Shown piece by piece: positions 9,668-17,389 of a stretch of DNA of 64,000 bases (positions are counted from its first letter, which is position 1; every line of letters starts with the position of its first letter). Below the pieces are notes generated by a model that was not told the origin of the DNA, ran no database searches, and saw only the letters and a list, made by a program, of their open reading frames with translations. Made by a program: the position numbers and the translations under genes. Source of the DNA: CAVUDO01 sp963740255 (GTDB lineage Bacteria; Actinomycetota; Actinomycetes; Mycobacteriales; Cryptosporangiaceae); assembly GCA_963740255.1 (NCBI GenBank), contig CAVUDO010000006.1:248001-312000 (forward strand). The letters are read 5' to 3'.

Positions 9668-10741
9668 GTGACGGTCAAGCCGACGCTGGCCGTCGTGGGT
9701 GCCACCGGTGCGGTGGGCACGGCGATGCTCTCGATCCTGTCCGAACGGGTGGACGTGTGGGGCGAGATCCGGCTGGTGGCGTCCCGGCGGTCGGCGGGCC
9801 GGATGCTGGTCGTCCGGGGTGAGCAGGTCGAGGTCCGGCTGCTCGAGCCGTCGGTGTTCGACGACGTCGACGTCGCGATGTTCGACGTGCCCGACGAGGT
9901 GTCCGCGCAGTGGGCGCCGGTGGCGACCGAACGCGGCGCGGTCGTGGTCGACAACTCCGGCGCGTTCCGGATGGACCCGGACGTGCCGCTGGTGGTGCCC
10001 GAGGTGAACGGCGCCCAGGTCCGCAACCGCCCGAAGGGGATCATCGCCAACCCCAACTGCACGACGCTGACGATGATGGACGCGCTGGGGGCGCTGCACC
10101 GCAGGTGGGACCTGGTCGCCCTGGTGGTGGCCTCCTACCAGGCGGCGTCGGGGGCCGGCCAGGTCGGTGTCGACCGGCTCTACGACGAGATGGCGGTGCT
10201 CGGCGGCCGGCGCGACGTGGGGATGCGGGCCGGCGACATCCGGGCCGTGCTGGGCGACAAGCTCGGCGACGGCGAGTCGCCCTTCCCCGCGCCGCTCGCG
10301 CTGAACGTCGTGCCCTGGACCGGGTCGGTGAAGGACGACGGCTGGTCGTCGGAGGAGCTGAAGGTGCGCAACGAGTCGCGCAAGATCCTCGGCGTCCCCG
10401 ACCTGAAGGTGTCGGCCACCTGTGTCCGGGTGCCCGTGGTCACCACCCACTCGCTGGCCGTGCACGCCACCTTCGCCCGGCCGGTCACGGTCGCCGAGGC
10501 GCGTCAGGCGTTGGACGAGGCGCCGAACGTGGTCGTGGTCGACGACCCGGCGGCCGGCGAGTTCCCCACCCCGGCCGACACCGTCGGCGCCGATCCCACC
10601 TTCGTGGGGAGGGTCCGGCAGGCGCTGGACTTCCCGAACACCCTGGAGCTGTTCGTCTGTGGGGACAATCTCCGCAAGGGCGCCGCGCTGAACACCGCCC
10701 AGATCGCCGAGCTGCTCGCCGAGGAGCTCACCGCGCTCTGA
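9668..10741 (+). CDS. asd: aspartate-semialdehyde dehydrogenase
   Basis: Reduces aspartyl phosphate to aspartate semialdehyde with NADPH, directly after aspartate kinase. 357 residues. The N-terminal Rossmann motif is GATGAVGT; the catalytic cysteine lies in NPNCTT near residue 130 and the partner histidine in the VTTHSLAVH segment. The GTG start is two bases after the ask stop, so the two are co-translated, as in most actinobacteria. There is no frame break. Confidence 0.96.
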   Translation: MTVKPTLAVVGATGAVGTAMLSILSERVDVWGEIRLVASRRSAGRMLVVRGEQVEVRLLEPSVFDDVDVAMFDVPDEVSAQWAPVATERGAVVVDNSGAFRMDPDVPLVVPEVNGAQVRNRPKGIIANPNCTTLTMMDALGALHRRWDLVALVVASYQAASGAGQVGVDRLYDEMAVLGGRRDVGMRAGDIRAVLGDKLGDGESPFPAPLALNVVPWTGSVKDDGWSSEELKVRNESRKILGVPDLKVSATCVRVPVVTTHSLAVHATFARPVTVAEARQALDEAPNVVVVDDPAAGEFPTPADTVGADPTFVGRVRQALDFPNTLELFVCGDNLRKGAALNTAQIAELLAEELTAL

Positions 10742-10778
10742 CGACGCCTGCCCGGCCGGCGCCGCGGGGGAGGTCCGG

Positions 10779-10904
10779 TCAGCGGGACGATGCCGGCGGC
10801 CGCTGTGAGTCGGCGCAGCCGCTGATGCCGCTGGAGACGAAGCCCGCCGCGAGCGCGAGCGCGATGAGGATGATTCCGGCCTTGCGCAGGGTGCTGTTGA
10901 ACAC
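10779..10904 (-). CDS. 41-residue putative lipopeptide / small secreted protein
   Basis: A GTG-initiated frame, convergent with asd, encodes 41 residues. The start is FNSTLRKAG, followed by a 17-residue hydrophobic segment rich in I, L and A, a lipobox-like SGISGC at about residues 25-30, and a short polar tail ending PPASSR. AGGAGG lies 5 nt before the start. The signal-peptide shape plus a strong ribosome-binding site argues for real translation. The family is unknown to me. It could be a small membrane peptide or a lipid-anchored signal. Confidence 0.5.
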   Translation of the reverse strand: MFNSTLRKAGIILIALALAAGFVSSGISGCADSQRPPASSR

Positions 10905-11487
10905 CGATGCCTCCTGGGAATGTCCAAAAACTCATGAAAGCACAGGAACCAGTTCATTCGGCGGCACCAGATCGCCGCCGCCCCGCCGCCCGTACCGCCT
11001 ACGATTCGATGGTTCGCGGCACCGGCCAGGGCCTGCCGGGCCGGTCCGGGACGCGCCGGATGCGGGGGAACGGGCCTCGCGTGGGGGTTCCCGAGGCCCG
11101 CCGAGATGCGGTTTCTGTGACGATGGCGCGCTCGCGCCGCGGTGCCGCCGACACACCTCGCGGGCGGGCGGGATACGCGCTGTCACGAACCGCTCGCAGC
11201 CGGTCGTCGGCACTCCGCGCGTCGGCTTCTTTCCGCCCGGGACGGCGTTTTCCCTGCTCGGCGGCTCGCCGCCGGGCCCGGCCGGGCGCTCGGTCGGCTG
11301 AGCCCCCCGGCCCTGGCGGCCCTGTCCGGGGTCTCTTGTACGATCACGAACCTGCGTGTCGCAGATTACAAATGTGACCCAACGTTCAACTGACGGTTGC
11401 CGCCGGAGCTTGCAGACGGTAACAAGAGTCAGCCATCGCCGTCGGGGCGCCCTCCCGGCGGCTGATTTTCGAGCATGGGAGCTACGG
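10905..11487. other. intergenic region upstream of the maltose-type ABC operon
   Basis: 583 bp without a convincing gene: the open frames here are Arg/Ala/Pro-rich and have no ribosome-binding site. It holds the promoter of the small leftward gene, a GC hairpin at 11071-11100, and an AT-richer stretch at 11340-11430. That stretch contains the LacI-operator-like core CCAACGTTCA and probably holds the ABC promoter. Confidence 0.4.
11071..11100. terminator. GC-rich hairpin, possible terminator
   Basis: Perfect 9-bp arms CGGGCCTCG and CGAGGCCCG enclose a 12-nt loop. No T-run follows, as is common for actinobacterial terminators. It lies between the leftward small gene and the rightward ABC operon, so its role is uncertain. 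Confidence 0.35.
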
Positions 11488-12717
11488 GTGGCCGAAGTTG
11501 CCCTTCAAAAGATCGGCAAGGTCTACGCCGACGGCACCCGTGCCGTCACCGAACTCGACCTCGAGGTCCGGGACGGTGAATTCCTCGTCCTCGTCGGCCC
11601 CTCCGGATGTGGGAAGACCACCGCGCTGCGGATGATCGCCGGTCTCGAGGACATCAGCGAGGGCGAGATCGTGATCGGCGAGAAGGTCGTCAATCGCATG
11701 CCGTCCCGCGACCGCGATGTCGCGATGGTGTTCCAGAGCTACGCGCTCTACCCGCACCTGTCCGTCCGCGACAACATCGGTTTCGGTCTCAAACTCCGCA
11801 AGACGCCGCGGAGCGAGATCAAGCGCCGGGTGAACGACGCGGCCAAGGTGCTGGGCCTGGAGGAGCACCTCGACCGCAAGCCCCGCAACCTCTCGGGCGG
11901 TCAGCGGCAGCGGGTGGCGATGGGCCGGGCGATCGTCCGGGAGCCGCAGGCGTTCCTGATGGACGAGCCGCTGTCCAATCTCGACGCCAAGCTTCGGGTC
12001 CAGATGCGCGCCGAGATCGCCAGGATCCAGCGCGACCTCGGCGTCACGACCATCTACGTGACCCACGACCAGACCGAGGCCATGACCCTCGGCGACCGGG
12101 TCGCGGTGATGAAGAAGGGCGTCCTCCAGCAGGTGGACGCCCCTCAGACGCTCTATGACCGTCCGGCGAACCTCTTCGTGGCGGGCTTCATCGGCTCACC
12201 GGCGATGAACCTCGTCCAGGGCGAGTTCACCCAGGGCCACGGGGCGCTGTACTGCGGAGTCGGAAGCCAACGGCTCCGTATCGATGAATCGGTACTGAAC
12301 AGGCGACCGGCGTTGCGTGCCTACATCGGCAGGAGCGTCGTGATCGGTATCCGGCCGGAGGACATGGAGGATGCCTCGCTCGTCGAGGCACGTGAGGGGA
12401 CGGCCCTCCAGTCCACCGCGGACCTCGTGGAAGCCATGGGGTCCGACGTGCTGGTCCACTTCGGCGTCGACGCACCAGTTGTCGACACCGATGACACCAA
12501 GGAGCTGGCACGCGATGCCGGCACCGACGTGTTGCGTGGAGAAGACGGGGCCGCGACCACCGTCCTGGTGGCGCGGTTCAACCCTCGTACGACGGTTCGT
12601 GAAGGCAGCCCGATGACGATTCGCGTCGACACCGACCGGCTGCACTTCTTCGATCCCGACAACGGGCTCTCGATCTGGGGCGCCGACGGCGCACCCACCC
12701 AGAAAGGATCGGAATGA
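11488..12717 (+). CDS. sugar ABC transporter ATPase (UgpC/MsiK/MalK-like)
   Basis: 409 residues. Walker A is GPSGCGKTT at about residues 37-45, the Q-loop is FQSYALYPH, the signature is LSGGQRQRVAMGRA, Walker B is FLMDEPLSNLDAK and the H-loop is YVTHDQTEAM. The C-terminal half is the TOBE/MalK regulatory region typical of CUT1 sugar importers. The GTG start is chosen for GGGAGC upstream and because the alignable protein begins MAEVALQKIGKVY. It is first in a four-gene import operon and overlaps the binding-protein gene by 4 nt, an unusual place for an ATPase in actinobacteria, where MsiK is often shared and encoded elsewhere. Confidence 0.93.
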   Translation: MAEVALQKIGKVYADGTRAVTELDLEVRDGEFLVLVGPSGCGKTTALRMIAGLEDISEGEIVIGEKVVNRMPSRDRDVAMVFQSYALYPHLSVRDNIGFGLKLRKTPRSEIKRRVNDAAKVLGLEEHLDRKPRNLSGGQRQRVAMGRAIVREPQAFLMDEPLSNLDAKLRVQMRAEIARIQRDLGVTTIYVTHDQTEAMTLGDRVAVMKKGVLQQVDAPQTLYDRPANLFVAGFIGSPAMNLVQGEFTQGHGALYCGVGSQRLRIDESVLNRRPALRAYIGRSVVIGIRPEDMEDASLVEAREGTALQSTADLVEAMGSDVLVHFGVDAPVVDTDDTKELARDAGTDVLRGEDGAATTVLVARFNPRTTVREGSPMTIRVDTDRLHFFDPDNGLSIWGADGAPTQKGSE

Positions 12718-14054
12718 AAGTTACACGACGCAGATCAGCGGTGGCTCTGGCCGCCGTGGTCGCGCTCGCGGTCGCTGGCTGTGGTGGCAGCGACACCAAG
12801 ACCGACGAGGCCGCCGACCTCAAGGGTCAGACCCTTGAGGTGGCGGCCGTCTGGTCGGGCAACGAGCAGAAGAACTTCGAGGCTGTTCTCAAGGGCTTCG
12901 AGGACAAGACCGGCGCCAAGGTGAAGTACACCTCCACCGGCGAGAAGATCGCCGAGGTGCTCGGCCCCCGGATCAAGGGCGGCAGCGCGCCGGACGTGGC
13001 GATCCTCCCGAGCCCCGGCCTGCTCAACCAGTACGCCAAGGACGGCTCGCTCAAGGTCGCGAACGCCGACGTCGCCAAGGCGGTCGACACCAACTACGCG
13101 CCGGTCTGGAAGGACCTCGGCTCGGTCGACGGCAAGCTCTACGGCGTGTGGTTCAAGGCGGCCAACAAGTCGACCGTCTGGTACCAGACCAAGGTCTTCA
13201 CCGACGCCGGTGTCGAGGCGCCGAAGACCTGGGACGAGTTCCTGAAGACGTCGCAGACCATCTCCGACTCGGGCGCCAAGGCCGTGTCGATCGGTGGCGG
13301 CGACGGCTGGACCCTGACCGACTGGTTCGAGAACGTGTACCTGAGCCAGGCCGGCCCGGAGATGTACGACAAGCTGACCAAGCACGAGATCCCGTGGACC
13401 GACGCGTCGGTCAAGGCGGCTCTCACCACGCTGGGCCAGCTGTGGGGCAAGCCCGCCCTGCTCGCGCCCGGCGCGCTGCAGACGGACTTCTCCACCTCGG
13501 TGAAGAACGTGTTCGGCGCCAACAAGGCCGCCATGGTGTACGAGGGCGACTTCGTCGCCGGCGTGATCGCCGGTGAGACCAAGGCCAAGGTCGGCACGGA
13601 CGCGAAGTTCTTCCCCTTCCCCGCGGTGGGCGACAAGCCGGCCGTGGTGGGTGGCGGCGACGTCGCGGTGGCGTTCAAGGACAGCAAGGCCGCGATGGAG
13701 CTCATGAAGTACCTGGCTTCGCCCGAGGCCGCAGCGCCGTGGGCGAAGGCTGGCGGCCTCACCTCGCCGAACAAGAACTTCGACGTGGCGGGCTACCCGG
13801 ACGACACCACGCGTGACATCGCCAAGGCGATCAGCGCGGCGTCCGACGCCGGCAACTTCCGGTTCGACATGTCCGACCTGGCGCCCCCGGCGTTCGGTGG
13901 AACTGCCGGTGCCGGCGAGTGGAAGGCCCTCCAGGACTTCCTGGCGAAGCCGACCGATGTCGAAGGTGCTGCGAAGGCGCTGGAAACAGCCGCTGCCGCC
14001 GCATACGAAGAAGTAGAACTGAGAGATCCGAAAGATCCAAGAACTGAGAGATAG
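12714..14054 (+). CDS. carbohydrate ABC transporter substrate-binding lipoprotein (AglE/MalE-like)
   Basis: 446 residues. Signal peptide with lipobox VAGC at about residues 20-23, then a type-I solute-binding fold typical of CUT1 oligosaccharide importers (LEVAAVWSGNEQKNFEAVLKGFE; GGSAPDVAILPSPG; LASPEAAAPWAKAGG). The closest named group by sequence feel is alpha-glucoside-binding AglE; the sugar is not provable from sequence. ATG overlaps the ATPase stop (ATGA). It captures the sugar outside the membrane and feeds the two permeases that follow. Confidence 0.9.
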   Translation: MKVTRRRSAVALAAVVALAVAGCGGSDTKTDEAADLKGQTLEVAAVWSGNEQKNFEAVLKGFEDKTGAKVKYTSTGEKIAEVLGPRIKGGSAPDVAILPSPGLLNQYAKDGSLKVANADVAKAVDTNYAPVWKDLGSVDGKLYGVWFKAANKSTVWYQTKVFTDAGVEAPKTWDEFLKTSQTISDSGAKAVSIGGGDGWTLTDWFENVYLSQAGPEMYDKLTKHEIPWTDASVKAALTTLGQLWGKPALLAPGALQTDFSTSVKNVFGANKAAMVYEGDFVAGVIAGETKAKVGTDAKFFPFPAVGDKPAVVGGGDVAVAFKDSKAAMELMKYLASPEAAAPWAKAGGLTSPNKNFDVAGYPDDTTRDIAKAISAASDAGNFRFDMSDLAPPAFGGTAGAGEWKALQDFLAKPTDVEGAAKALETAAAAAYEEVELRDPKDPRTER

Positions 14055-14060
14055 GTTCTG

Positions 14061-15440
14061 ATGGTCGACAGGACGACGGCGGCGGCTCCGGATGACGGAT
14101 CAGCCGTACCAACAGATGGAGCGGCCGCCGTCGTTCCTGCACCACCAGTACGCGAGACCAGTTCGGGACGCCTGCTCGCGGCGATCTTCCTCTTCCCGGC
14201 GTTGCTGTTGCTGGGCGCGATCGTGGTGTACCCGATCTTCTACACGATCGCGCTGAGCTTCTTCGGCAGCAGCGGCTGGAAGGAGTTCGTCGGCGTCGAC
14301 AACTACGTCGACGTGTTCACCAGCCCCGCCACGCTGCAGGCGTTCAAGAACAACGCCGTCTGGGTGGTGGTGGCGCCGACGCTGGTCACCATCCTCGGCC
14401 TGATCTTCGCGGTGCTCACCGAACGCATCAAATGGGCCTCGGCGTTCAAGCTGCTGGTCTTCATGCCGATGGCGATCTCGTTCCTCGCCGCCGGCATCAC
14501 GTTCCGCCTGGTCTACGACCAGAACAAGGACATCGGCGTGCTCAACGCGGCGGTGGTCACCGTCCACGACATCTTCGTCCCGCCCTCGGACTACCCCGGC
14601 GCCCGACCGCGGGACGGGAAGGTGCTGGTCCAGGACTCGGCCGGAGACGGCTTCCGGACCGTCCAGAGCTTCAAGCCGGGCGACGCCCCGACGCTCGGGC
14701 TCGTCGGCCTGCCGCCCGCAAGTCTGCCCGCCGAGGCCGCTCCGGCGAAGGAGCCGGCCGCCGCGGCCGACGCTCTCGAAGGCACGGTCTGGCTCGACTT
14801 CGCGCCGGGCGGCAAGGGCGAGCAGGGCGCGATCGACGCGGCCGAGAAGGGGATGCCGAACGTCACCGTCGAGGCGGTCCGAGGCTCGGAGGTCGTGGCC
14901 ACCACCACCACCGGGCCGGACGGGCGGTTCTCGTTCAAGGGCCTGGCCAGCGGCGACTATCAGCTACGCCTGCCCCAGGCCAACTTCGCCGAACCGTTCG
15001 CCGGCGTGAGCTGGCTCGGGCCGTCCCTGATCACCCCCTCGATCATCGTGTCCTACCTGTGGATCTGGGCAGGGTTCGCGATGGTGCTGATCGCCGCCGG
15101 CCTGGCCGCGCTCCCGCGCGAGGCGCTGGAGGCCGCCCGGGTGGACGGTGCCACCGAGTGGCAGGTGTTCCGCCGGGTGACCGTCCCGCTGCTGGCCCCG
15201 GTGCTGATCGTGGTCTTCGTGACGCTGGTCATCAACGTGCTGAAGATCTTCGACCTGGTGCTGATCATCGCGCCGGGCTCGTCGCAGGACGAGGCCACCG
15301 TGATCGCCCTGGAGATGTACCGCGCCTCCTACGGCGGCGGCAACAACCTCGGGTTGGCCAGCGCGTTGAGCGTCGTCCTGTTCCTTCTCGTACTGCCTGC
15401 CATGTTGTACAACATGCGTCGATTCCGCCGGGGTCAGTAG
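14061..15440 (+). CDS. sugar ABC transporter permease (AglF/MalF-like) with inserted extracytoplasmic domain
   Basis: 459 residues, well above the roughly 300 usual for this family. Three N-terminal membrane segments (from about residue 35) precede an insertion of about 150 residues. This ends in a prealbumin/SdrD-B/Cna-B-like module: GTVWLDF, then VTVEAVRGSEVVATTTTGPDGRFSF and GLASGDYQLRLP. The protein then resumes the permease with the EAA loop ALEAARVDGATEWQVFRRVTVP near residue 360. By topology the insert should face outside, beside the binding protein. It begins six bases after the binding-protein stop. Confidence 0.88.
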   Translation: MVDRTTAAAPDDGSAVPTDGAAAVVPAPPVRETSSGRLLAAIFLFPALLLLGAIVVYPIFYTIALSFFGSSGWKEFVGVDNYVDVFTSPATLQAFKNNAVWVVVAPTLVTILGLIFAVLTERIKWASAFKLLVFMPMAISFLAAGITFRLVYDQNKDIGVLNAAVVTVHDIFVPPSDYPGARPRDGKVLVQDSAGDGFRTVQSFKPGDAPTLGLVGLPPASLPAEAAPAKEPAAAADALEGTVWLDFAPGGKGEQGAIDAAEKGMPNVTVEAVRGSEVVATTTTGPDGRFSFKGLASGDYQLRLPQANFAEPFAGVSWLGPSLITPSIIVSYLWIWAGFAMVLIAAGLAALPREALEAARVDGATEWQVFRRVTVPLLAPVLIVVFVTLVINVLKIFDLVLIIAPGSSQDEATVIALEMYRASYGGGNNLGLASALSVVLFLLVLPAMLYNMRRFRRGQ

Positions 15441-16363
15441 ATGACGAGCAACGCCACGATGAACGCCGACACGACGCCGCGACCGCGGGAGACTCCTCCG
15501 GAGGAGCGCCGCGGCGCAGCTTCGCCTCACGGGTGGTCAACCGCATCGGGGGTGGCGTCCTCCAGGCCCTCCTGGTCGTCATCGCGATGGTCTGGTTGGT
15601 CCCGACGACGGGCCTGCTGCTCTCCTCGCTGCGGTCCGTGGGCGACAACAGCGAGAGCGGCTGGTGGCACGCCATCACCGAGCCGAGCCAGCTCACCTTC
15701 GAGAACTACCAGAAGCTGCTGGAGAACAGCACGATCACCGACTCGTTCTGGAACACGGTGCTGATCACCGTGCCGACGACGTTGCTGGTGATCGTCATCG
15801 CCGCGCTCGCCGCGTTCGCGTTCGCGTGGATGGAGTTCCCGGGCCGCGACTGGATCTTCCTGCTGGTCGTGGGCCTGCTCGTCGTGCCCGTCCAGGTGGG
15901 GCTGATCCCGGTGGCCGAGCTCTACGGAGCGCTCGGGATCTACGGCACGGTGCTGTGCCTGGTGCTCTTCCACGTCGGGTTCGGGCTGCCGTTCGCGATC
16001 TTCCTGCTCCGGAACTACTTCGCGGGCATCCCGCGCGACCTGCTCGAAGCGGCCCGGATGGACGGCGCCAGCGAATGGACCCTGTTCCGCCGGGTGGTGC
16101 TGCCGCTCGGCCTGCCGGCCATCGCCTCGCTGGGCATCTTCCAGTTCCTCTGGGTGTGGAACGACCTGCTGGTCGCGCTGATCTTCTCCGACCGCGATTC
16201 CCAGCCGCTCACCCGGGCGCTGCAGTCGCAGACGCGGCAGTTCGGTTCCAGCATCGACGTGCTGGCGCCGGGCGCCTTCCTCTCGCTGATCGTCCCGCTG
16301 ATCGTGTTCTTCGCCTTCCAGCGGTACTTCGTCCAGGGCGTGCTCGCCGGATCGGTGAAGTAG
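15441..16363 (+). CDS. sugar ABC transporter permease (AglG/MalG-like), frame break near N-terminus
   Basis: Second membrane subunit of the importer, about 306 residues, with six predicted membrane segments and the EAA loop LLEAARMDGASEWTLFRRVVLP near residue 200. The ATG at 15441 directly follows the upstream TAG, and its first 20 or so residues (MTSNATMNADTTPRPRETPP) are in one frame. The conserved body starting FASRVVNRIGGGVLQALL is in another. One indel between about 15495 and 15530 would join them. A downstream GTG start in the body frame at about 15532 is possible but has no ribosome-binding site. Confidence 0.85.
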
Positions 16364-16380
16364 GCGGCCGGCCAGGCACC

Positions 16381-16413
16381 GCGGTCCGTCGGTGCACGCG
16401 CTGACGGGACCGC
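16381..16413. terminator. bidirectional terminator between convergent genes
   Basis: GCGGTCCGTC and GACGGGACCGC form a 10-bp stem with one bulge around a 13-nt loop, followed by TTCGTTC. It lies between the ABC operon (rightward) and the phosphopantetheinyl transferase gene (leftward), where a terminator serving both is expected. Confidence 0.55.
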
Positions 16414-16431
16414 TTCGTTCAGGTGCTCTGG

Positions 16432-17262
16432 TCAGGTGGCCTGCCCAGGTGGCGCGGTGAAGTCGTGGCGGGAGATCCGCACCGGCTCGTCGAGGGTGGC
16501 CAGACTCGCGACGTAACCCGGTGCGGCCGCCAGGTCGACCAGGAACACCGCTGCCGTGAGCGCCGGCTCGGCCGTCCACGCCAGCAGCGCCGGCGCCTCG
16601 TCCGGTGGGCTGACCGTGAGGCTCGCCGGCGCTACCCCGAGGCCGTAGCCGGTGGCCTTGAGCACCGCCTCCTTGCGGGTCCAGTACCGCAGGAAGCTCT
16701 CGTTCCGGCTGGTGGCGGGCAGCTCGTCCAGCTTCGTCCGTTCGGTCGGGGACAGGGCGAGGGCTGGCATCCGCGCGCCGCCGGAGGTCACCGCCTCGAC
16801 GTCGATGCCGACCTCCACACCGCGGGTGAGCGCCACCGCGACGAGGTCACCCGAGTGGGAGATCGACAGCCGCACGGGTGGTCCCGGCAATCGTGCGGCC
16901 TGTCCGGCCGGCCGAGCCGGCCGGCCAGGCCCAGGCGACGCGGCCTGTCCCGGCGCGGTCAGGGTGGGGTTGCCGTGCGGGCCCCCGCAGTGGCGGCAGG
17001 TCGTGTCGAAGGCCAGCCCGGCGGGGTCGACGCCCAGCAGTCGGCCGAGCACGACCCGGGTCATGACACGGGCCAGCACGTACCGCAGGCGCGCCCCCTC
17101 CCGCCGGAACCGCGCGGCCCGTTCTCGTTCGGCCGGGTCGAGTAGATGCTCCAGGCGCTGGTGGCCCGTACCGACCTCGGCCCACCACACCTGGCAGGCG
17201 CCCGGCGCCAGCGGAGGGACCGGAGGGCTCGTCACCGCACGCTCCGTATCCCTCGTGGGCAC
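16432..17262 (-). CDS. Sfp-type 4'-phosphopantetheinyl transferase
   Basis: Transfers phosphopantetheine from CoA to carrier proteins of fatty-acid, polyketide or peptide synthetases. 276 residues. SISHSGD sits near residue 130, GIDVE near residue 150 with the Mg-binding acid, and WTRKEAVLKATG near residue 190, all diagnostic of the Sfp/Gsp group. A 30-residue Pro/Gly/Ala insert precedes the first motif. No synthase with a carrier domain is present in this window; the adenylation protein at 23.4 kb lacks one. The N-terminus may start about 10 codons later at a GTG. Confidence 0.92.
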   Translation of the reverse strand: MPTRDTERAVTSPPVPPLAPGACQVWWAEVGTGHQRLEHLLDPAERERAARFRREGARLRYVLARVMTRVVLGRLLGVDPAGLAFDTTCRHCGGPHGNPTLTAPGQAASPGPGRPARPAGQAARLPGPPVRLSISHSGDLVAVALTRGVEVGIDVEAVTSGGARMPALALSPTERTKLDELPATSRNESFLRYWTRKEAVLKATGYGLGVAPASLTVSPPDEAPALLAWTAEPALTAAVFLVDLAAAPGYVASLATLDEPVRISRHDFTAPPGQAT

Positions 17263-17332
17263 CTTCCCGGCCAGCCGAGCCGGGCACGGCCGACCGGCGC
17301 CGATGGCATGTGCGCACGATAGGTCACGCGTG

Positions 17333-17373
17333 CGTCCGCCCGCCGGCAGCGGGCCGCTGCCGGCGGACGGACG
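17333..17373 (-). terminator. strong hairpin terminator after the MMPL gene
   Basis: The core CGCCGGCAGCGG/CCGCTGCCGGCG is a perfect 12-bp inverted repeat around one base. Outside one mismatch the pairing continues with CGTCCG/CGGACG. The total is about 19 paired bases, one of the strongest hairpins in the window. It lies downstream of the leftward MMPL gene and upstream of the transferase gene, separating the two transcription units. Confidence 0.65.
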
Positions 17374-17389
17374 GGTGGAGCGCGCCGAG

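Noticed and set aside
10907..11377. 156-codon frame upstream of the ABC operon
   Set aside because: Arg/Ala/Pro-rich composition, poor ribosome-binding site and no motif. It covers the hairpin and promoter region.
11474..11490. TGGGAGC, half of a CebR-like operator near the ABC ATPase start
   Set aside because: The matching half is absent and the bases serve as the Shine-Dalgarno.
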